Positions 1-10,978 are shown, counted from the stretch's first letter. The stretch: 64,000 nt of DNA from Selenomonadaceae bacterium (GCA_017515635.1 JAFWFO010000005.1:24065-88064); one strand, 5' to 3'. Notes: a model not told the origin generated them from the letters alone. Numbers and translations: made by a program.

Positions 1-1
1 G

Positions 2-1087
2 TTCGATAAAATTTCGGCTGACCTTGAAAATCTTTATAAGGCACGCAATCGAATCAAAGACGGCGAAGAAAAAACTCGCAAAGCTGAAGAAGATCTCGCC
101 AATGCTCAGAACGCGGACAGAAAATTTTCGGGCGAAGAAAAAATTTTGCGCGGCGCAGTTGAAAGTATGAAATCAAACATTGAAGAAAAATATTTGTCGA
201 ATCCGCGCTTGATTGACGAAGAAATTTCTTCCGCGAAAAAAGATCTCGACAAACTCAATGCCGCGTTCAAAAATGCGCAAGATAATTTCAATCGGCTCAA
301 CGAACGTGCGGCGGCTCAAAAATCCACGGTCGACGCGGATAAAAAAAATCTCGACGAAATTTCCGCGAAGGTTGAAGGAAAAATTTTGCCTGACGTTGAC
401 GCGCTGACAAAAATTAGTGACGACGCACGAACGAATCACATTAAAGCCGTCGAATCTCGAACGAACTTAAACAGTAAACTCAAACGCCTTAAAGAACTTG
501 AGCAAAAAATCTCCGCGCTTGCCGACGATTTGAATTCCGCCGAAAAAAATCTTTTGATGTGGAAAACGCTTTCGGACGCGGCTAGCGGCAAAATTACGAA
601 AATTTCTTTCCGACGTTACTATTTGGCGACAATGTTTAAAGAAGTCGTCGACGAGGCGAATAATCGGCTTGAAAAGATGAGTAGCGGGCGTTATCGTTTC
701 CAAATTCAGCGCGAAGTGACTGACCGCAGAATTGCCGGCGGGTTGGATTTGGAAATTGTCGACGAATACACCGGCTCAGCGCGTTCGGTCGAAACTTTAA
801 GCGGCGGCGAAAGTTTTTTGGCGTCGTTGTCGCTTGCGCTTGGATTGGCGGCCGTCGTGCAGAATAATTCGGGCGGCATAAAACTTGACACAATTTTTAT
901 CGACGAAGGTTTTGGCACGCTCGACAGTGAAACTTTGGAAATTGCAATGAAAGCTTTGATTGAATTGCAACGCGGCGGCCGGTTGGTTGGAATAATTTCG
1001 CACGTCGAAGAGCTGAAAAATCAAATTCCCGTTCGCCTTGAAGTTACGAAGACAAAAAACGGTTCGACGGCAAAATTTATTTCCTGA
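2..1087 (+). CDS. sbcC: SbcC exonuclease subunit, C-terminal part (partial)
   Basis: Rad50/SbcC-type ATPase of the SbcCD nuclease, which opens DNA hairpins and trims blocked ends together with SbcD. The frame is open from base 2, so the N-terminal Walker A lobe and the zinc hook lie outside the window. Visible are roughly 200 codons of charged coiled coil, then the C-lobe: ABC signature LSGGES (about 799-816), Walker B plus D-loop IFIDEGFGTLD (about 892-924) and the switch His in GIISHVEEL. These identify the family firmly. The gene converges on metH. sbcD would be expected upstream, off the window. Confidence 0.93.
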   Translation, partial: FDKISADLENLYKARNRIKDGEEKTRKAEEDLANAQNADRKFSGEEKILRGAVESMKSNIEEKYLSNPRLIDEEISSAKKDLDKLNAAFKNAQDNFNRLNERAAAQKSTVDADKKNLDEISAKVEGKILPDVDALTKISDDARTNHIKAVESRTNLNSKLKRLKELEQKISALADDLNSAEKNLLMWKTLSDAASGKITKISFRRYYLATMFKEVVDEANNRLEKMSSGRYRFQIQREVTDRRIAGGLDLEIVDEYTGSARSVETLSGGESFLASLSLALGLAAVVQNNSGGIKLDTIFIDEGFGTLDSETLEIAMKALIELQRGGRLVGIISHVEELKNQIPVRLEVTKTKNGSTAKFIS

Positions 1088-1110
1088 CAAAAATTTTACG
1101 CTGAAATTTA

Positions 1111-1147
1111 AAATCGCCCGCCGATTTTTCGACGAGCGATATTTTTT
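1111..1147. terminator. possible bidirectional terminator between sbcC and metH
   Basis: A weak imperfect hairpin (TCGC ... GCGA arms) lies between the two convergent genes and is flanked by A- and T-runs on both sides. The short stem keeps confidence low. Confidence 0.35.
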
Positions 1148-1155
1148 GCTCAAAA

Positions 1156-3543
1156 TTATTTCGCGGCGACTAAATCTTTCGCCAAACGCACGGCCTCCAC
1201 GCCGTCACGGGCATAAGCGTCCGCGCCCGCAGAATCGGCATATTCTTGAGTCAAAGCCGCGCCGCCGACCATGACTTTCGCTGACGAGCCGGCCGCTTTG
1301 AGTTCGGCGATAACCTTGTCGATTTGAATCATCGTCGTCGTCATGAGCGCGCACAAGCCGACAATATCGGCGTCGTTTTCGATCGCGGCACGAACAATTT
1401 CCGCCGAGTCAACGTCCTTGCCGAGGTCGACGAGTTTAAAGCCACTGTTCGAGACGAGCGCGCCGACAATATTTTTGCCGAGGTCGTGCACGTCGCCTTT
1501 GACTGTCGCGATAACGAAAGTTCCTTGATTTTTCGTTTCACGGGCGGGCAAAAGTTTTTTCAATTCGTCAAAGGCAAGTTTCATTGTTTCGGCGGACAAC
1601 AGAACTTGCGGCAGAAAAATTCTTCCCGCGCCAAAATCTTCGCCGAGTGAATTCATTGCGGCAGTCAAACTTTTTTCGGTAATTTCGTCGGAAGAAAATT
1701 TTTCGTCGACGGCCTTGCGAATCAACGCAGGCACTTCGTCTTTGTCGCCTTCGACAACCGCGAGCCGTATTGCGCTCAACGTGTCAACGGGCGTTTTTTT
1801 TTGCGTCGCGGAATTTTCGGCGGCAAATGTCAATGAACCGCTTAGCTGTCCGAGTTTGCTGAATTGTAAACCGTTCGGGTCGTGACCGAGCAACGCGGCG
1901 GAAGCTTTGAGCGCGTTCATCATCAATTCGTCGTAAGGATTCATAATCGGCGCATCAAGCCCGTTCGCAAGACACATCGCGAAAAATGTCGAGTTAATCA
2001 GCGGGCGATTCGGCAAGCCGAAAGAAATATTGCTCAAGCCCATTGTCGTCGGCAGATTTAATTCGCCGTAAAGTTTCAACGTGCGCAAAACTTCGCGGCA
2101 AGCGTCTTTGTCGGCGGAAATCGTCATGACAAGCGCGTCGAGCAGAAAATCTCCGTCGTCAAGCCCGAATTTTTTTGCGGCGTCGATAATTTTTTTCGTG
2201 ACGGAAAATCTTTCGTCGGCATTTTTCGGGACGCCGCTTTCGGTTATCGGCAAAACCAAAATCGCCGCGCCGTAACGTTTCGCAAGCGGTAAAAATTTTT
2301 CGATTCGTTCAGGCTCAAAACTGACGGAATTTATCAGCGCACGGCCGGGGAAATTTTTCAAGCCCGCTTCCAAAGCTTCGGCGTCGCTCGTGTCAATCGA
2401 AAGTGGCGCGTCGGTAATTTGCGCAATTTCGCGGACGGCCTTCGACATCATTTCGGGCTGATTAATTCCGCCGACACCCATGTTGACATCCAAAATCTGC
2501 GCGCCGGCTTTGACTTGATTAATCGCGTCGCGTTTGACGCCGAGCAGGGAACCTTCGCGAATTTCGGCGGCAAGTTTTTTTCTGCCCGTGGGATTGATTC
2601 TTTCGCCGATTAAAGTTGTGGAATTTTTATCGACGACGACGGTTTTTGAACGGCTTGCCAACATCAACGGACGTTTGAAAGTTTTTTCGACGGGTGAAAG
2701 ATTTTTCACGGCGTTGGCAAGTTCGCGGATATGATCGGGCGTCGTGCCGCAACAGCCTCCGAGGTAAGTTGCGCCCGCATCGACGAGGGCTTTTCCCCAA
2801 CCGCCGAAAGTTTTTGCGTCCATGGGGAATTTCGTTTTGCCGTCTTCAAGGTAAGGCATTCCCGCATTCGGCTGAACACTGACGGGCACGCGACAATTTT
2901 CCGCCAAAATTTTCACGACGGGCACGAGTTGCGCGGGGCCGAGCGAACAGTTCACGCCGATAATTGACGCGCCCATTGCGTCGAGAATCACGGCGGCGGA
3001 TTGCGGATCTGTGCCGGTGACGGTGCGGCCGTCTTCGCTGTAACTGAGCTGACAAATCACGGGTAAATTGCAAGCGTCGTGGGCGGCAAGCAAAGTTGCA
3101 CGCATTTCTTGAATATCAATGCACGTTTCGATAATCAAAAAATCCGCGCCCGCTTCAGCCAGTGCCGTTGCTTGTTCGTAAAAAATTTTATAGGCGTCGT
3201 CGAAACTCAAATCGCCGAGCGGCTCAATAAATTTTCCTGAAGGACCGATGTCGCCCGCAACTTTCGCCCGTGAGCCGGCAACTTCTTTGGCGATTTTCAC
3301 GGCGGCAAAGTTCAATTCGCGAACGCGGTCTGCAATTCCGTAATGAGCAAGCTTTAAACTTGACGCGCCGAAAGTATTTGTCGTGATAATCGTCGAGCCG
3401 GCGTCAATGTAAGCGCGGTGAATTTTTTTCACGACTTCGGGAGCGTCGACGTTCATCAATTCGGGACACGCGCCCGCCTTCAAGCCGCCCGCCTGAAGCA
3501 TGGTGCCCATTGCGCCATCAAAAATTTCAATCACGTTGCTCAC
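1156..3543 (-). CDS. metH: Cobalamin-dependent methionine synthase, short form without reactivation domain
   Basis: Transfers the methyl group of 5-methyl-tetrahydrofolate to homocysteine through cobalamin. Domains in order: homocysteine methyltransferase barrel (about 1-290) with zinc cysteines in VNCSLGP and GGCCGTTPDHI; pterin-binding barrel starting at LIGERINPTGRKK (about 310-560); B12 cap; and cobalamin domain with the cobalt-ligand motif DVHDLGKNIVG near 690. It ends at 795 aa, so the C-terminal AdoMet-dependent reactivation domain of E. coli-type MetH is absent. Such short forms are known in Firmicutes and Thermotogae and need a separate reactivator. Start is GTG, overlapping the stop of the upstream YgbA-like gene by 4 bases, which suggests translational coupling. 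Confidence 0.94.
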   Translation of the reverse strand: MSNVIEIFDGAMGTMLQAGGLKAGACPELMNVDAPEVVKKIHRAYIDAGSTIITTNTFGASSLKLAHYGIADRVRELNFAAVKIAKEVAGSRAKVAGDIGPSGKFIEPLGDLSFDDAYKIFYEQATALAEAGADFLIIETCIDIQEMRATLLAAHDACNLPVICQLSYSEDGRTVTGTDPQSAAVILDAMGASIIGVNCSLGPAQLVPVVKILAENCRVPVSVQPNAGMPYLEDGKTKFPMDAKTFGGWGKALVDAGATYLGGCCGTTPDHIRELANAVKNLSPVEKTFKRPLMLASRSKTVVVDKNSTTLIGERINPTGRKKLAAEIREGSLLGVKRDAINQVKAGAQILDVNMGVGGINQPEMMSKAVREIAQITDAPLSIDTSDAEALEAGLKNFPGRALINSVSFEPERIEKFLPLAKRYGAAILVLPITESGVPKNADERFSVTKKIIDAAKKFGLDDGDFLLDALVMTISADKDACREVLRTLKLYGELNLPTTMGLSNISFGLPNRPLINSTFFAMCLANGLDAPIMNPYDELMMNALKASAALLGHDPNGLQFSKLGQLSGSLTFAAENSATQKKTPVDTLSAIRLAVVEGDKDEVPALIRKAVDEKFSSDEITEKSLTAAMNSLGEDFGAGRIFLPQVLLSAETMKLAFDELKKLLPARETKNQGTFVIATVKGDVHDLGKNIVGALVSNSGFKLVDLGKDVDSAEIVRAAIENDADIVGLCALMTTTMIQIDKVIAELKAAGSSAKVMVGGAALTQEYADSAGADAYARDGVEAVRLAKDLVAAK

Positions 3544-4031
3544 TTCTTCTTTTTCTTTTTGGATTTTTTCGGCGAACGGGTTACGTTGGCGAATTTGGCT
3601 TTGATTTTTTCGGTCTCCGCCTTTTGTTTGTCGGAAGTTTTTTTGTCGCGTTGCATTTTGGCGTACTCCGCGCCGAGTCCTGCCAATTTGTGCTTGACGG
3701 TCATCAGCGGGTGGCTCAAAAGCATTTTCTTTTGGCCGCCCTTCATGATTTCCAAAAATTCATTCGTGAAACGTTCGCCGAAACAGGGCGTCTCGCATTG
3801 TTCGCAAATCGGTTTGCCGATACCGTAAGGACAGCGGCTGATTTTTATCATGACGTTTGACAAAATCGCCGTGCATTTGGCGCAAAGTTTTTCGTCCTCC
3901 GTGCCGTGATTTGCGTTGCAGTATTTGCCGAACGTCTTGCGGATTGTTTCTTTTTCTTTCGGAACGTTGTTTTGCAATTCGGGTTCCTTGCGCTTGGGCA
4001 AGAGACTTTTAATCTTGTCAAGAATTCCCAT
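3540..4031 (-). CDS. YgbA-family protein (nitrous-oxide-stimulated promoter family)
   Basis: Small cysteine-rich protein of about 163 aa. A CNANHG segment, LCAKC, then CPYG...CEQC...C and a KMLLSHPLMTVKHKL segment match the layout of the YgbA family, linked in enterobacteria to nitrosative-stress promoters and of uncertain biochemical role. The tail is a lysine-rich low-complexity run. I place the start at the ATG preceded by AAAGGAGTT; an in-frame extension to 4220 has no ribosome site. It is translationally coupled to metH, a cobalamin enzyme, and NO can inactivate cobalamin. A protective link is my inference only. Confidence 0.7.
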   Translation of the reverse strand: MGILDKIKSLLPKRKEPELQNNVPKEKETIRKTFGKYCNANHGTEDEKLCAKCTAILSNVMIKISRCPYGIGKPICEQCETPCFGERFTNEFLEIMKGGQKKMLLSHPLMTVKHKLAGLGAEYAKMQRDKKTSDKQKAETEKIKAKFANVTRSPKKSKKKKKK

Positions 4032-4175
4032 AACCAAACTCCTTTCGCGTTGGGATTGGTTAATTTTAATTGCCGCGCAGGATAAAAGCAAGCCCGTCAA
4101 ATTTTTGTTTGACACGGAGTAAACTTCATCGCTAAAATTAATCACGAAGAAAAAATTTTTTGGGAGGTTGATTAC

Positions 4176-4793
4176 ATGACGCTTGAAGAACTCAGACAAA
4201 GTTTCGCCGATGAAAATCATCCCGCGAATAAAAATCCCGAACGCTTAAATTTTTTCCGCGAACTGTGTCAGGACAGCCGCCGAATCGAAATGGAGCTGAA
4301 CACGGTTTATCACACACCCGAAGAAATTGTCGAGATTATGTCGCGGCTCACGCGCAGGGAAGTTGATTCGACGTTCCGATTGTTCCCGCCGTTCACCGCA
4401 GATTTCGGCAAAAATATTTCGTTCGGCAAAAATGTTTTCATCAACGCCGGCTGTCACTTTCAAGACCAAGGCGGAATTAAAATCGGCGACGGCGTGTTAA
4501 TCGGGCACAATGTCGTTCTTGCGACGGCGAATCACGATTTGGAACCGTCGAAGAGCCGCAAACTCCATTACAAGCCGATTGTCATTGGCGACAACGTTTG
4601 GATCGGCTCAAATTCCGTGATTCTGCAGGGCGTCACTGTCGGCGAATGGGCTGTTGTTGCGGCGGGTGCTGTCGTCACAAAAGATGTCGAGCCGTTTACC
4701 GTTGTCGGCGGCGTGCCCGCGAAATTTATCCGCAAAGTCGACGATGACCGCGATAAAAATTCTTCCGTCGATTATCTTGAGGCGCACATATGA
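4176..4793 (+). CDS. Maltose/galactoside-type sugar O-acetyltransferase
   Basis: Left-handed beta-helix acetyl-CoA transferase of the LacA/Maa/NodL family, 205 aa, the usual family length. The N-terminal helical sugar-binding part (LNTVYHTPEEIVEIMSRL) is followed by hexapeptide repeats, with the catalytic His in ATANHDLEP and the typical ending GGVPAKFIRKV. A GGGAGG ribosome site precedes the ATG. The stop overlaps the start of the following lipoprotein gene (ATGA), so the two are one transcription unit. Acceptor sugar cannot be told from sequence. Confidence 0.88.
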   Translation: MTLEELRQSFADENHPANKNPERLNFFRELCQDSRRIEMELNTVYHTPEEIVEIMSRLTRREVDSTFRLFPPFTADFGKNISFGKNVFINAGCHFQDQGGIKIGDGVLIGHNVVLATANHDLEPSKSRKLHYKPIVIGDNVWIGSNSVILQGVTVGEWAVVAAGAVVTKDVEPFTVVGGVPAKFIRKVDDDRDKNSSVDYLEAHI

Positions 4794-5263
4794 AAAAATT
4801 TTTTGCGACAATCTGCGCGGCGGGAATTTTGCTGACGGGTTGCGGCGAAAATCTTGCGGCGAATTCTGCAATCGTCCCGCCGACAAAAACTGAAGTCACG
4901 GAGGCGAAAACTTTGAACACGATAAAAATTTCAGTCAACGGACAAACTTTCACGGCGACGCTTGAAGATAATCCGACTGCCCGAGCCTTCGCCGAAATGT
5001 TGCCGCTTGAAATGGATATGCAAGAACTCAACGGTAACGAAAAATATTTTTACCTCGATAAAAATTTGCCGTCCAATGCCGCTCGTGTCGGGAAAATTTC
5101 TTCGGGCGATTTGATGTTGTTCGGCGATAACTGCGTCGTAATTTTTTACAAAGATTTTTCGACAAGCTACAGTTACACGCGACTGGGCAAAATAAATTCC
5201 GCCGACCTTGCAAAAATTTTGGGTGACGGAAATATTCGCGTGACTTTCAACGGAAGTGATTGA
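4790..5263 (+). CDS. Small lipoprotein with cyclophilin-like fold
   Basis: 157 aa. A lipoprotein signal peptide ends in the lipobox LLTGC, so it is probably anchored to a membrane by an N-terminal lipid. The remainder (IKISVNGQTFTATLEDNPTA, then LPLEMDMQELNGNEKYFYL and a late YTRLGKI segment) resembles the bacterial cyclophilin-like domain often found as a small exported protein near flavodoxins and acyl/acetyl transferases. Function of that family is unknown. It is coupled to the acetyltransferase by a 4-base overlap. Confidence 0.72.
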   Translation: MKKFFATICAAGILLTGCGENLAANSAIVPPTKTEVTEAKTLNTIKISVNGQTFTATLEDNPTARAFAEMLPLEMDMQELNGNEKYFYLDKNLPSNAARVGKISSGDLMLFGDNCVVIFYKDFSTSYSYTRLGKINSADLAKILGDGNIRVTFNGSD

Positions 5264-5304
5264 CATATCGAAAATTTTTTGCAGACAATCTGCGCTGAAA
5301 ATTT

Positions 5305-5964
5305 TTAGCTGTCTTCGTAAGGACGTACTCTAAGCGTCAAACCTCGTTCGTCGCAAATTTTTTGACAGGCGGAAATTTCTTCGGGCGGCGTGACTTTATC
5401 GACAATCGTCAATACAACATGCGGCACAAAATTTTTCATGTGTTCGGCGAAAGTCAACATCGCGTCGAAAGATTTGAGCCCGTAAGTTGCGCGGGTCAGC
5501 CTGAAATATTTTTCGGCGGTCGCGGCGTTGAGGCTGATTGATGCCGTGTCCAAAATGTTCGCGAAGTCCGCCGCAATTTCCCGCCCGTGATAAAGTTCGC
5601 CCAATCCGTTTGTGTTCAGGCGCGTCGGAATTTGCGGGCGAATTTTTTTCGCGTAAGTCAACAGCTCCACAAGTTCCGCAAGACGAATCGTCGGCTCACC
5701 GAATCCGCAGAAAACCAATTCCGTGACGAGATGCCAAGGCGCGGCGTCCAATTCGGCTTTGACTTCGTCGACCGTCGGCTCGCGCTCCAGCCAAAGACTT
5801 GATTCACGTGCCATGGATTTTTTTTGCCGCAGACAAAACACGCAATCGCAGTTGCAACGGTTGGTTAAGTTCACGTAAAGCCCGCGTGGCGTCGTCGCGT
5901 CGAGTTTCAAACTTTCGCCGACGGGAAAATATTTTCCGCCTTTGTGTGTAAAGTAAACAATCAT
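5305..5964 (-). CDS. Radical SAM protein, TatD-associated type
   Basis: 219 aa radical S-adenosylmethionine enzyme. The 4Fe-4S motif CX3CX2C is in NRCNCDCVFCLR, preceded by LYVNLT, and a GFGEPT segment supplies the AdoMet-binding glycine-rich turn. The opening YFTHKGGKYFPVG and length match the small family found beside tatD DNase genes; tatD is not in this window. Substrate unknown. It follows glpF but a terminator-like hairpin separates them. Confidence 0.8.
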   Translation of the reverse strand: MIVYFTHKGGKYFPVGESLKLDATTPRGLYVNLTNRCNCDCVFCLRQKKSMARESSLWLEREPTVDEVKAELDAAPWHLVTELVFCGFGEPTIRLAELVELLTYAKKIRPQIPTRLNTNGLGELYHGREIAADFANILDTASISLNAATAEKYFRLTRATYGLKSFDAMLTFAEHMKNFVPHVVLTIVDKVTPPEEISACQKICDERGLTLRVRPYEDS

Positions 5965-5983
5965 TTAAATCACTCCCCAAAAA

Positions 5984-6022
5984 TCAAAAAGCCGAGAGTC
6001 GCGAAGACTCCCGACTTTTTTT
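5984..6022. terminator. Terminator downstream of glpF
   Basis: Imperfect 10-bp hairpin (arms 5991-6000 and 6006-6015, loop GCGAA) with T-runs in both directions. On the minus strand it would end the glp transcript before the radical SAM gene. Confidence 0.7.
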
Positions 6023-6040
6023 GTTGCGTTGAAAAAAATT

Positions 6041-6769
6041 TTATCCGAGGACGCCGCAAGCCGAAGCAACGACATAAGCCAAAGCACCGCCGACGAGCGG
6101 GCCTGCAATCGGAACCCAAGCGTAACCCCAATCGGAACCGCCTTTGCCGGCAATGGGCAGAATCGCATGAGCCAGACGCGGGCCAAGGTCACGAGCGGGA
6201 TTCATCGCGTAACCCGTGGGGCCGCCGAGCGACAAGCCGAGTGCCCAAATCAAAACGCCGACGATATACGGACCGTAACCGGGAACGAGTGCGCCGACCG
6301 GTTTCGAGAAAATCATCCAGATAACGAACATCAGGAAGAACGTCGCAATAACCTCGCAGAGGAAGTTCGCGCCGGCACTGCGGATAGCGGGCCCCGTTGC
6401 AAAGACGCCCAATTTCGTTGCGGGGTCGTTGGTTTTTTCCCAGTGCGGCAGGTAAGCCAACCAGACAATCGTTGCGCCCAACATTGCGCCGACGAGTTGC
6501 GCGGCGGAAGTTGCGATAAATTGTCCCGGGGTGTAAATGCCCGCCATTGTTTTTGCGAGCGTGACAGCGGGATTCAAATCGCCTTGAGGAGCACCGAGCG
6601 TGATCGACGTAAAGACGCCGAGCGTGACTGCAAATCCCCAGCCGACTGCTATACAAATCCAGCCGCCGCCTTGTCCTTTGGATTGCGTGAGCGACATGTT
6701 TGCGCAGACGCCGCAACCGAAGACAATCAGCACCATTGTGCCCATGAATTCGCCTAACAAATTATCCAT
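6041..6769 (-). CDS. glpF: Glycerol uptake facilitator (aquaglyceroporin)
   Basis: MIP-family channel for glycerol diffusion across the inner membrane, 242 aa with six predicted helices. Both pore half-helices carry NPA motifs (LNPAVTLAKTM and MNPARDLGPR); the Asp after the second NPA-R is typical of glycerol facilitators rather than water channels. An AAGG ribosome site sits upstream of the ATG. It lies downstream of glpK in the same direction, so glycerol entry and trapping by phosphorylation are co-expressed. Confidence 0.95.
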   Translation of the reverse strand: MDNLLGEFMGTMVLIVFGCGVCANMSLTQSKGQGGGWICIAVGWGFAVTLGVFTSITLGAPQGDLNPAVTLAKTMAGIYTPGQFIATSAAQLVGAMLGATIVWLAYLPHWEKTNDPATKLGVFATGPAIRSAGANFLCEVIATFFLMFVIWMIFSKPVGALVPGYGPYIVGVLIWALGLSLGGPTGYAMNPARDLGPRLAHAILPIAGKGGSDWGYAWVPIAGPLVGGALAYVVASACGVLG

Positions 6770-6790
6770 GAATAATACCTTCTTTCCGTC

Positions 6791-6870
6791 AATGAGGAAT
6801 GTGGAATGAGGAATTTGGAATTCATGTTACATCGGTATCATTCCTAATTCCTCACTCCTAATTCCAAATT
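6791..6870. repeat. Heptamer array, GGAATTA family, inverted pair
   Basis: Between glpK and glpF. A left arm with GGAAT units every 7 bases (6791-6823) faces a right arm of ATTCCTA/ATTCCTC units (6841-6870); the arms are reverse complements and could fold into one long hairpin with a loop of about 17 bases. Almost the same arrangement occurs between glpC and glpK. Confidence 0.8.
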
Positions 6871-6875
6871 GCTTT

Positions 6876-8396
<1,521 letters not shown>

Positions 8397-8464
8397 CTAA
8401 ACAAATCTTGTCGCAAAACTCACTGCTTGAAAGTTTTTGTTTTCCGTGAATCACCTCCGAAAAA

Positions 8465-8547
8465 GCAATTAGGAATGTGAAATGAGGAATGAGGAATGAA
8501 AATCTTCGTCGAAACAATTCCTAATTCCTAATTCATAATTCCAAATT
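8465..8547. repeat. Heptamer array, GGAATTA family, inverted pair
   Basis: Between glpC and glpK. GGAATGA/GGAATTA-type units with a 7-bp step (8465-8499) face ATTCCTA units (8516-8547), giving a long potential hairpin. The array reaches the last bases of glpC. Confidence 0.8.
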
Positions 8548-9751
8548 ATCTGTACGCCCGCGCCAAAACTTCAATCGGGTGAACGGGCTTGATGTTGGTG
8601 CCGTGGTGAATCTGCATACGACAAGTGCCGCAGTCGCTGATGACTTTTTCAAAGTCTTGTTCCTTGACGCGCTCGAAAAGTTTCGCGCCGATCTTCATTG
8701 AAATTTCGTATTTGTCTTTACGGAAACCGTAGTTGCCCGAAATGCCGCAACAGCCCGCGTCCGCCGTTACGACTTTCGCGCCCGCTTCTTCCAAAATGTT
8801 TTGTGCGGGAAGACCGATTGCCTGCGATTTCAAATGGCAGGGCACGTGATAAAGCAACCGCTGATTAATCGGATTGAGGTTTTCGTTAAACTGCCCGCGT
8901 TCCTGCAGAATTTCCAAGAATTCAAACGCGTCATAAACATTTTCCGCCGCCTCGTGCATTTGGTGTTCGCCGAAAAGTTCGTGATATTCTTCCTTCAACA
9001 TGAGTGAACAGCTCGTGCACGGCGTGACGACGGGAATGCCTTTTTTCTTCCATTCGAGAATTCGGGCAACGTTATTGTCGGCATGTTGACGCGCCTCGTC
9101 AAGAAAGCCCGTGACGACCAGCGGCGACCCGCAACAGTTAAAACCTTCGTCGATTAAAACTTCATAGCCGTTCGCGTTCATGACTTTAACAAACGCTTCG
9201 CCGACTTGCGGCTCGTTGTCGTTGATGTAACAGCCCGTAAACAGGACAAGTTTTTTGCTCGCGGAAGTTTGTTTGATTCGTTTATGCATATCTTTAAACG
9301 ATGTCGACGCGTAAGCCGGCATGTTGCGTTCGCCCGCAAGTCCAAGCGCACTGAACACGCCCAAAGCCTTGCCGATACTCATGCCGATATTCGAGAACGT
9401 CGCGCCGAAAGGCATCATGCGAATCATTTTTGCCATGCGTTCGCCGTGAGCCAACATGTCTTCGGAACGCATATGCTCATGTTTTTTGTAATACTCCGCC
9501 CGTTGCAACATGTTGAGCGTCGAGACCGCCACGCCCGACGGACAAGCGCGGTCACAGCTTTTGCAGTTCGAGCAGTAATTTAAACTTTCTTCAACGTCTT
9601 CCTGCGAAAAATGCATACGTCCATGCGCAGGCCCGACGAGTTTGGGGCCGCGATATTCTTTGACGACTGCCATGACGGGACAATTCGCCATGCAGGACGT
9701 GCACGAAAGACAGCGGTCGCCCGTGAAAATTGCTTGTGTTTTGTCGCTCAT
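8546..9751 (-). CDS. glpC: Anaerobic glycerol-3-phosphate dehydrogenase, subunit C
   Basis: Membrane-associated iron-sulfur subunit that passes electrons from GlpAB to menaquinone. 401 aa. Two ferredoxin-type clusters near the N-terminus (CLSCTSCMANCPV and CSNCKSCDRACPSGV), then two CCG domains with GCYINDNEPQVGEAF...FNCCGSPL and HVPCHLKSQAIG...GCCGISGNYGF. Upstream glpB and glpA complete the complex. Confidence 0.95.
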   Translation of the reverse strand: MSDKTQAIFTGDRCLSCTSCMANCPVMAVVKEYRGPKLVGPAHGRMHFSQEDVEESLNYCSNCKSCDRACPSGVAVSTLNMLQRAEYYKKHEHMRSEDMLAHGERMAKMIRMMPFGATFSNIGMSIGKALGVFSALGLAGERNMPAYASTSFKDMHKRIKQTSASKKLVLFTGCYINDNEPQVGEAFVKVMNANGYEVLIDEGFNCCGSPLVVTGFLDEARQHADNNVARILEWKKKGIPVVTPCTSCSLMLKEEYHELFGEHQMHEAAENVYDAFEFLEILQERGQFNENLNPINQRLLYHVPCHLKSQAIGLPAQNILEEAGAKVVTADAGCCGISGNYGFRKDKYEISMKIGAKLFERVKEQDFEKVISDCGTCRMQIHHGTNIKPVHPIEVLARAYR

Positions 9752-9763
9752 GATGTCGCCCCC

Positions 9764-10978
9764 TTAAATCGTCGCTGCCTTGAACGCCGACGAAATTGCA
9801 ATGCCGCCCGAAGACCGCTCAAAAATTTTATCACAGCCGCCGAGATTTGCGCCGACGACGTGCAGATTATCGAACAAAACTTTTCCGCTTGAATCGACGG
9901 GACGCAATTTGTCATCCGTTAAAATTCCCGTCGTCGAAAAACCTTGCGGTTTGCCGCTGAAAAGTTCGGTGTTGCTCCAATTTTCCGCGCCTTCGGGGAA
10001 GAAAACCGGCAGATCAAAAATCGGTTCTTTCGGCTTGTCGAAGTCGCGCAAGGTGATTCCGCCGCTGTAAAATCCGCCCGTCGCCAAAATGACTTTCCGC
10101 GCAGGGAAAGTTTTTTCGCGAACGACATTTTCAACGACAACGCCCGTGACTTTTTTGCCTTCGACGACGCCGCGAACGACTTTGGAATTCTCCAGAATTT
10201 TGACGCCCGATTTCTGTAAATATTTCATGAACGCACGTTGCAGACGCATTCCCGCAGGTGACGGCGGTAAACATGTCGTCTCGAAAATATCTGCGCGGAG
10301 CTGAGTTTTAACCACGTCGCGAGAGAAATTGCCCGCCACGCCCAAAATCGGCGGAATGATAATCGCATCGTCGGGCGTCGCGTTCAAAGCTTTTAACTCG
10401 TTCGCAAGCGGCTGTTCGTTGTCCGTCAAAAGTTGCGCGGCGTCCATGCAAGTTATGTCGCGTCCGCCCAAAAGTTTCAGGTCGATTTTGACGGCTTGGA
10501 AAGTTCTGTCGTGGAAATGTTTTTTGAGATTGTCGATAATCATTGAGGCGTAAAAATCTTTCAAGCCCGCGATTTCCACAACGAAAATTTTACTCTTGGA
10601 AATAATTTTTGAAGCGTCCATTGATTCGGGGACAAGCGCGGAATATTTCAACGTGCCGACTGCCGTCACAATGGGAATTTGCGTGCTGAGCCGTCCGACG
10701 TAAGGCAAATTGGCCTGCGCGGTAATTTCGCAGAAAAATTTCGTCGCATCGTCCAAAGCTTTGGCACCGATTTTTTTGTAAGGATGCGTGTCGGGCAAAT
10801 CTTTAATCGCCGATTCGGGAATTTTCGCGTCGAAAAAATCAATCGCGCCGCTCGCCAAAGGCAATGAACCCGATCCGTAAGTCAACAGCGTGACACTTTG
10901 CTTGCGACTTGCCGCCGCAGCCGCCGCCATAAAGCCCGCAAGCCCGCCGCCGATAACAATCACGTCAGAAGTTTTCAC
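9764..10978 (-). CDS. glpB: Anaerobic glycerol-3-phosphate dehydrogenase, subunit B
   Basis: Flavoprotein subunit of the GlpABC complex, 404 aa. N-terminal dinucleotide motif VIGGGLAGFMAAAAAA; ILATGGFYSGG and the C-terminal GANLGGCDKIFERSSGGIA segment are typical. GTG start with GGGAGGCG upstream; the start overlaps the end of glpA by four bases. Gene order here is A-B-C, unlike the same-named operon only in spacing. Confidence 0.93.
   Translation of the reverse strand: MKTSDVIVIGGGLAGFMAAAAAASRKQSVTLLTYGSGSLPLASGAIDFFDAKIPESAIKDLPDTHPYKKIGAKALDDATKFFCEITAQANLPYVGRLSTQIPIVTAVGTLKYSALVPESMDASKIISKSKIFVVEIAGLKDFYASMIIDNLKKHFHDRTFQAVKIDLKLLGGRDITCMDAAQLLTDNEQPLANELKALNATPDDAIIIPPILGVAGNFSRDVVKTQLRADIFETTCLPPSPAGMRLQRAFMKYLQKSGVKILENSKVVRGVVEGKKVTGVVVENVVREKTFPARKVILATGGFYSGGITLRDFDKPKEPIFDLPVFFPEGAENWSNTELFSGKPQGFSTTGILTDDKLRPVDSSGKVLFDNLHVVGANLGGCDKIFERSSGGIAISSAFKAATI

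Noticed and set aside
4032..4220. Longer start for the YgbA-like gene
   Set aside because: No ribosome site and no similarity; it would run into the acetyltransferase start.
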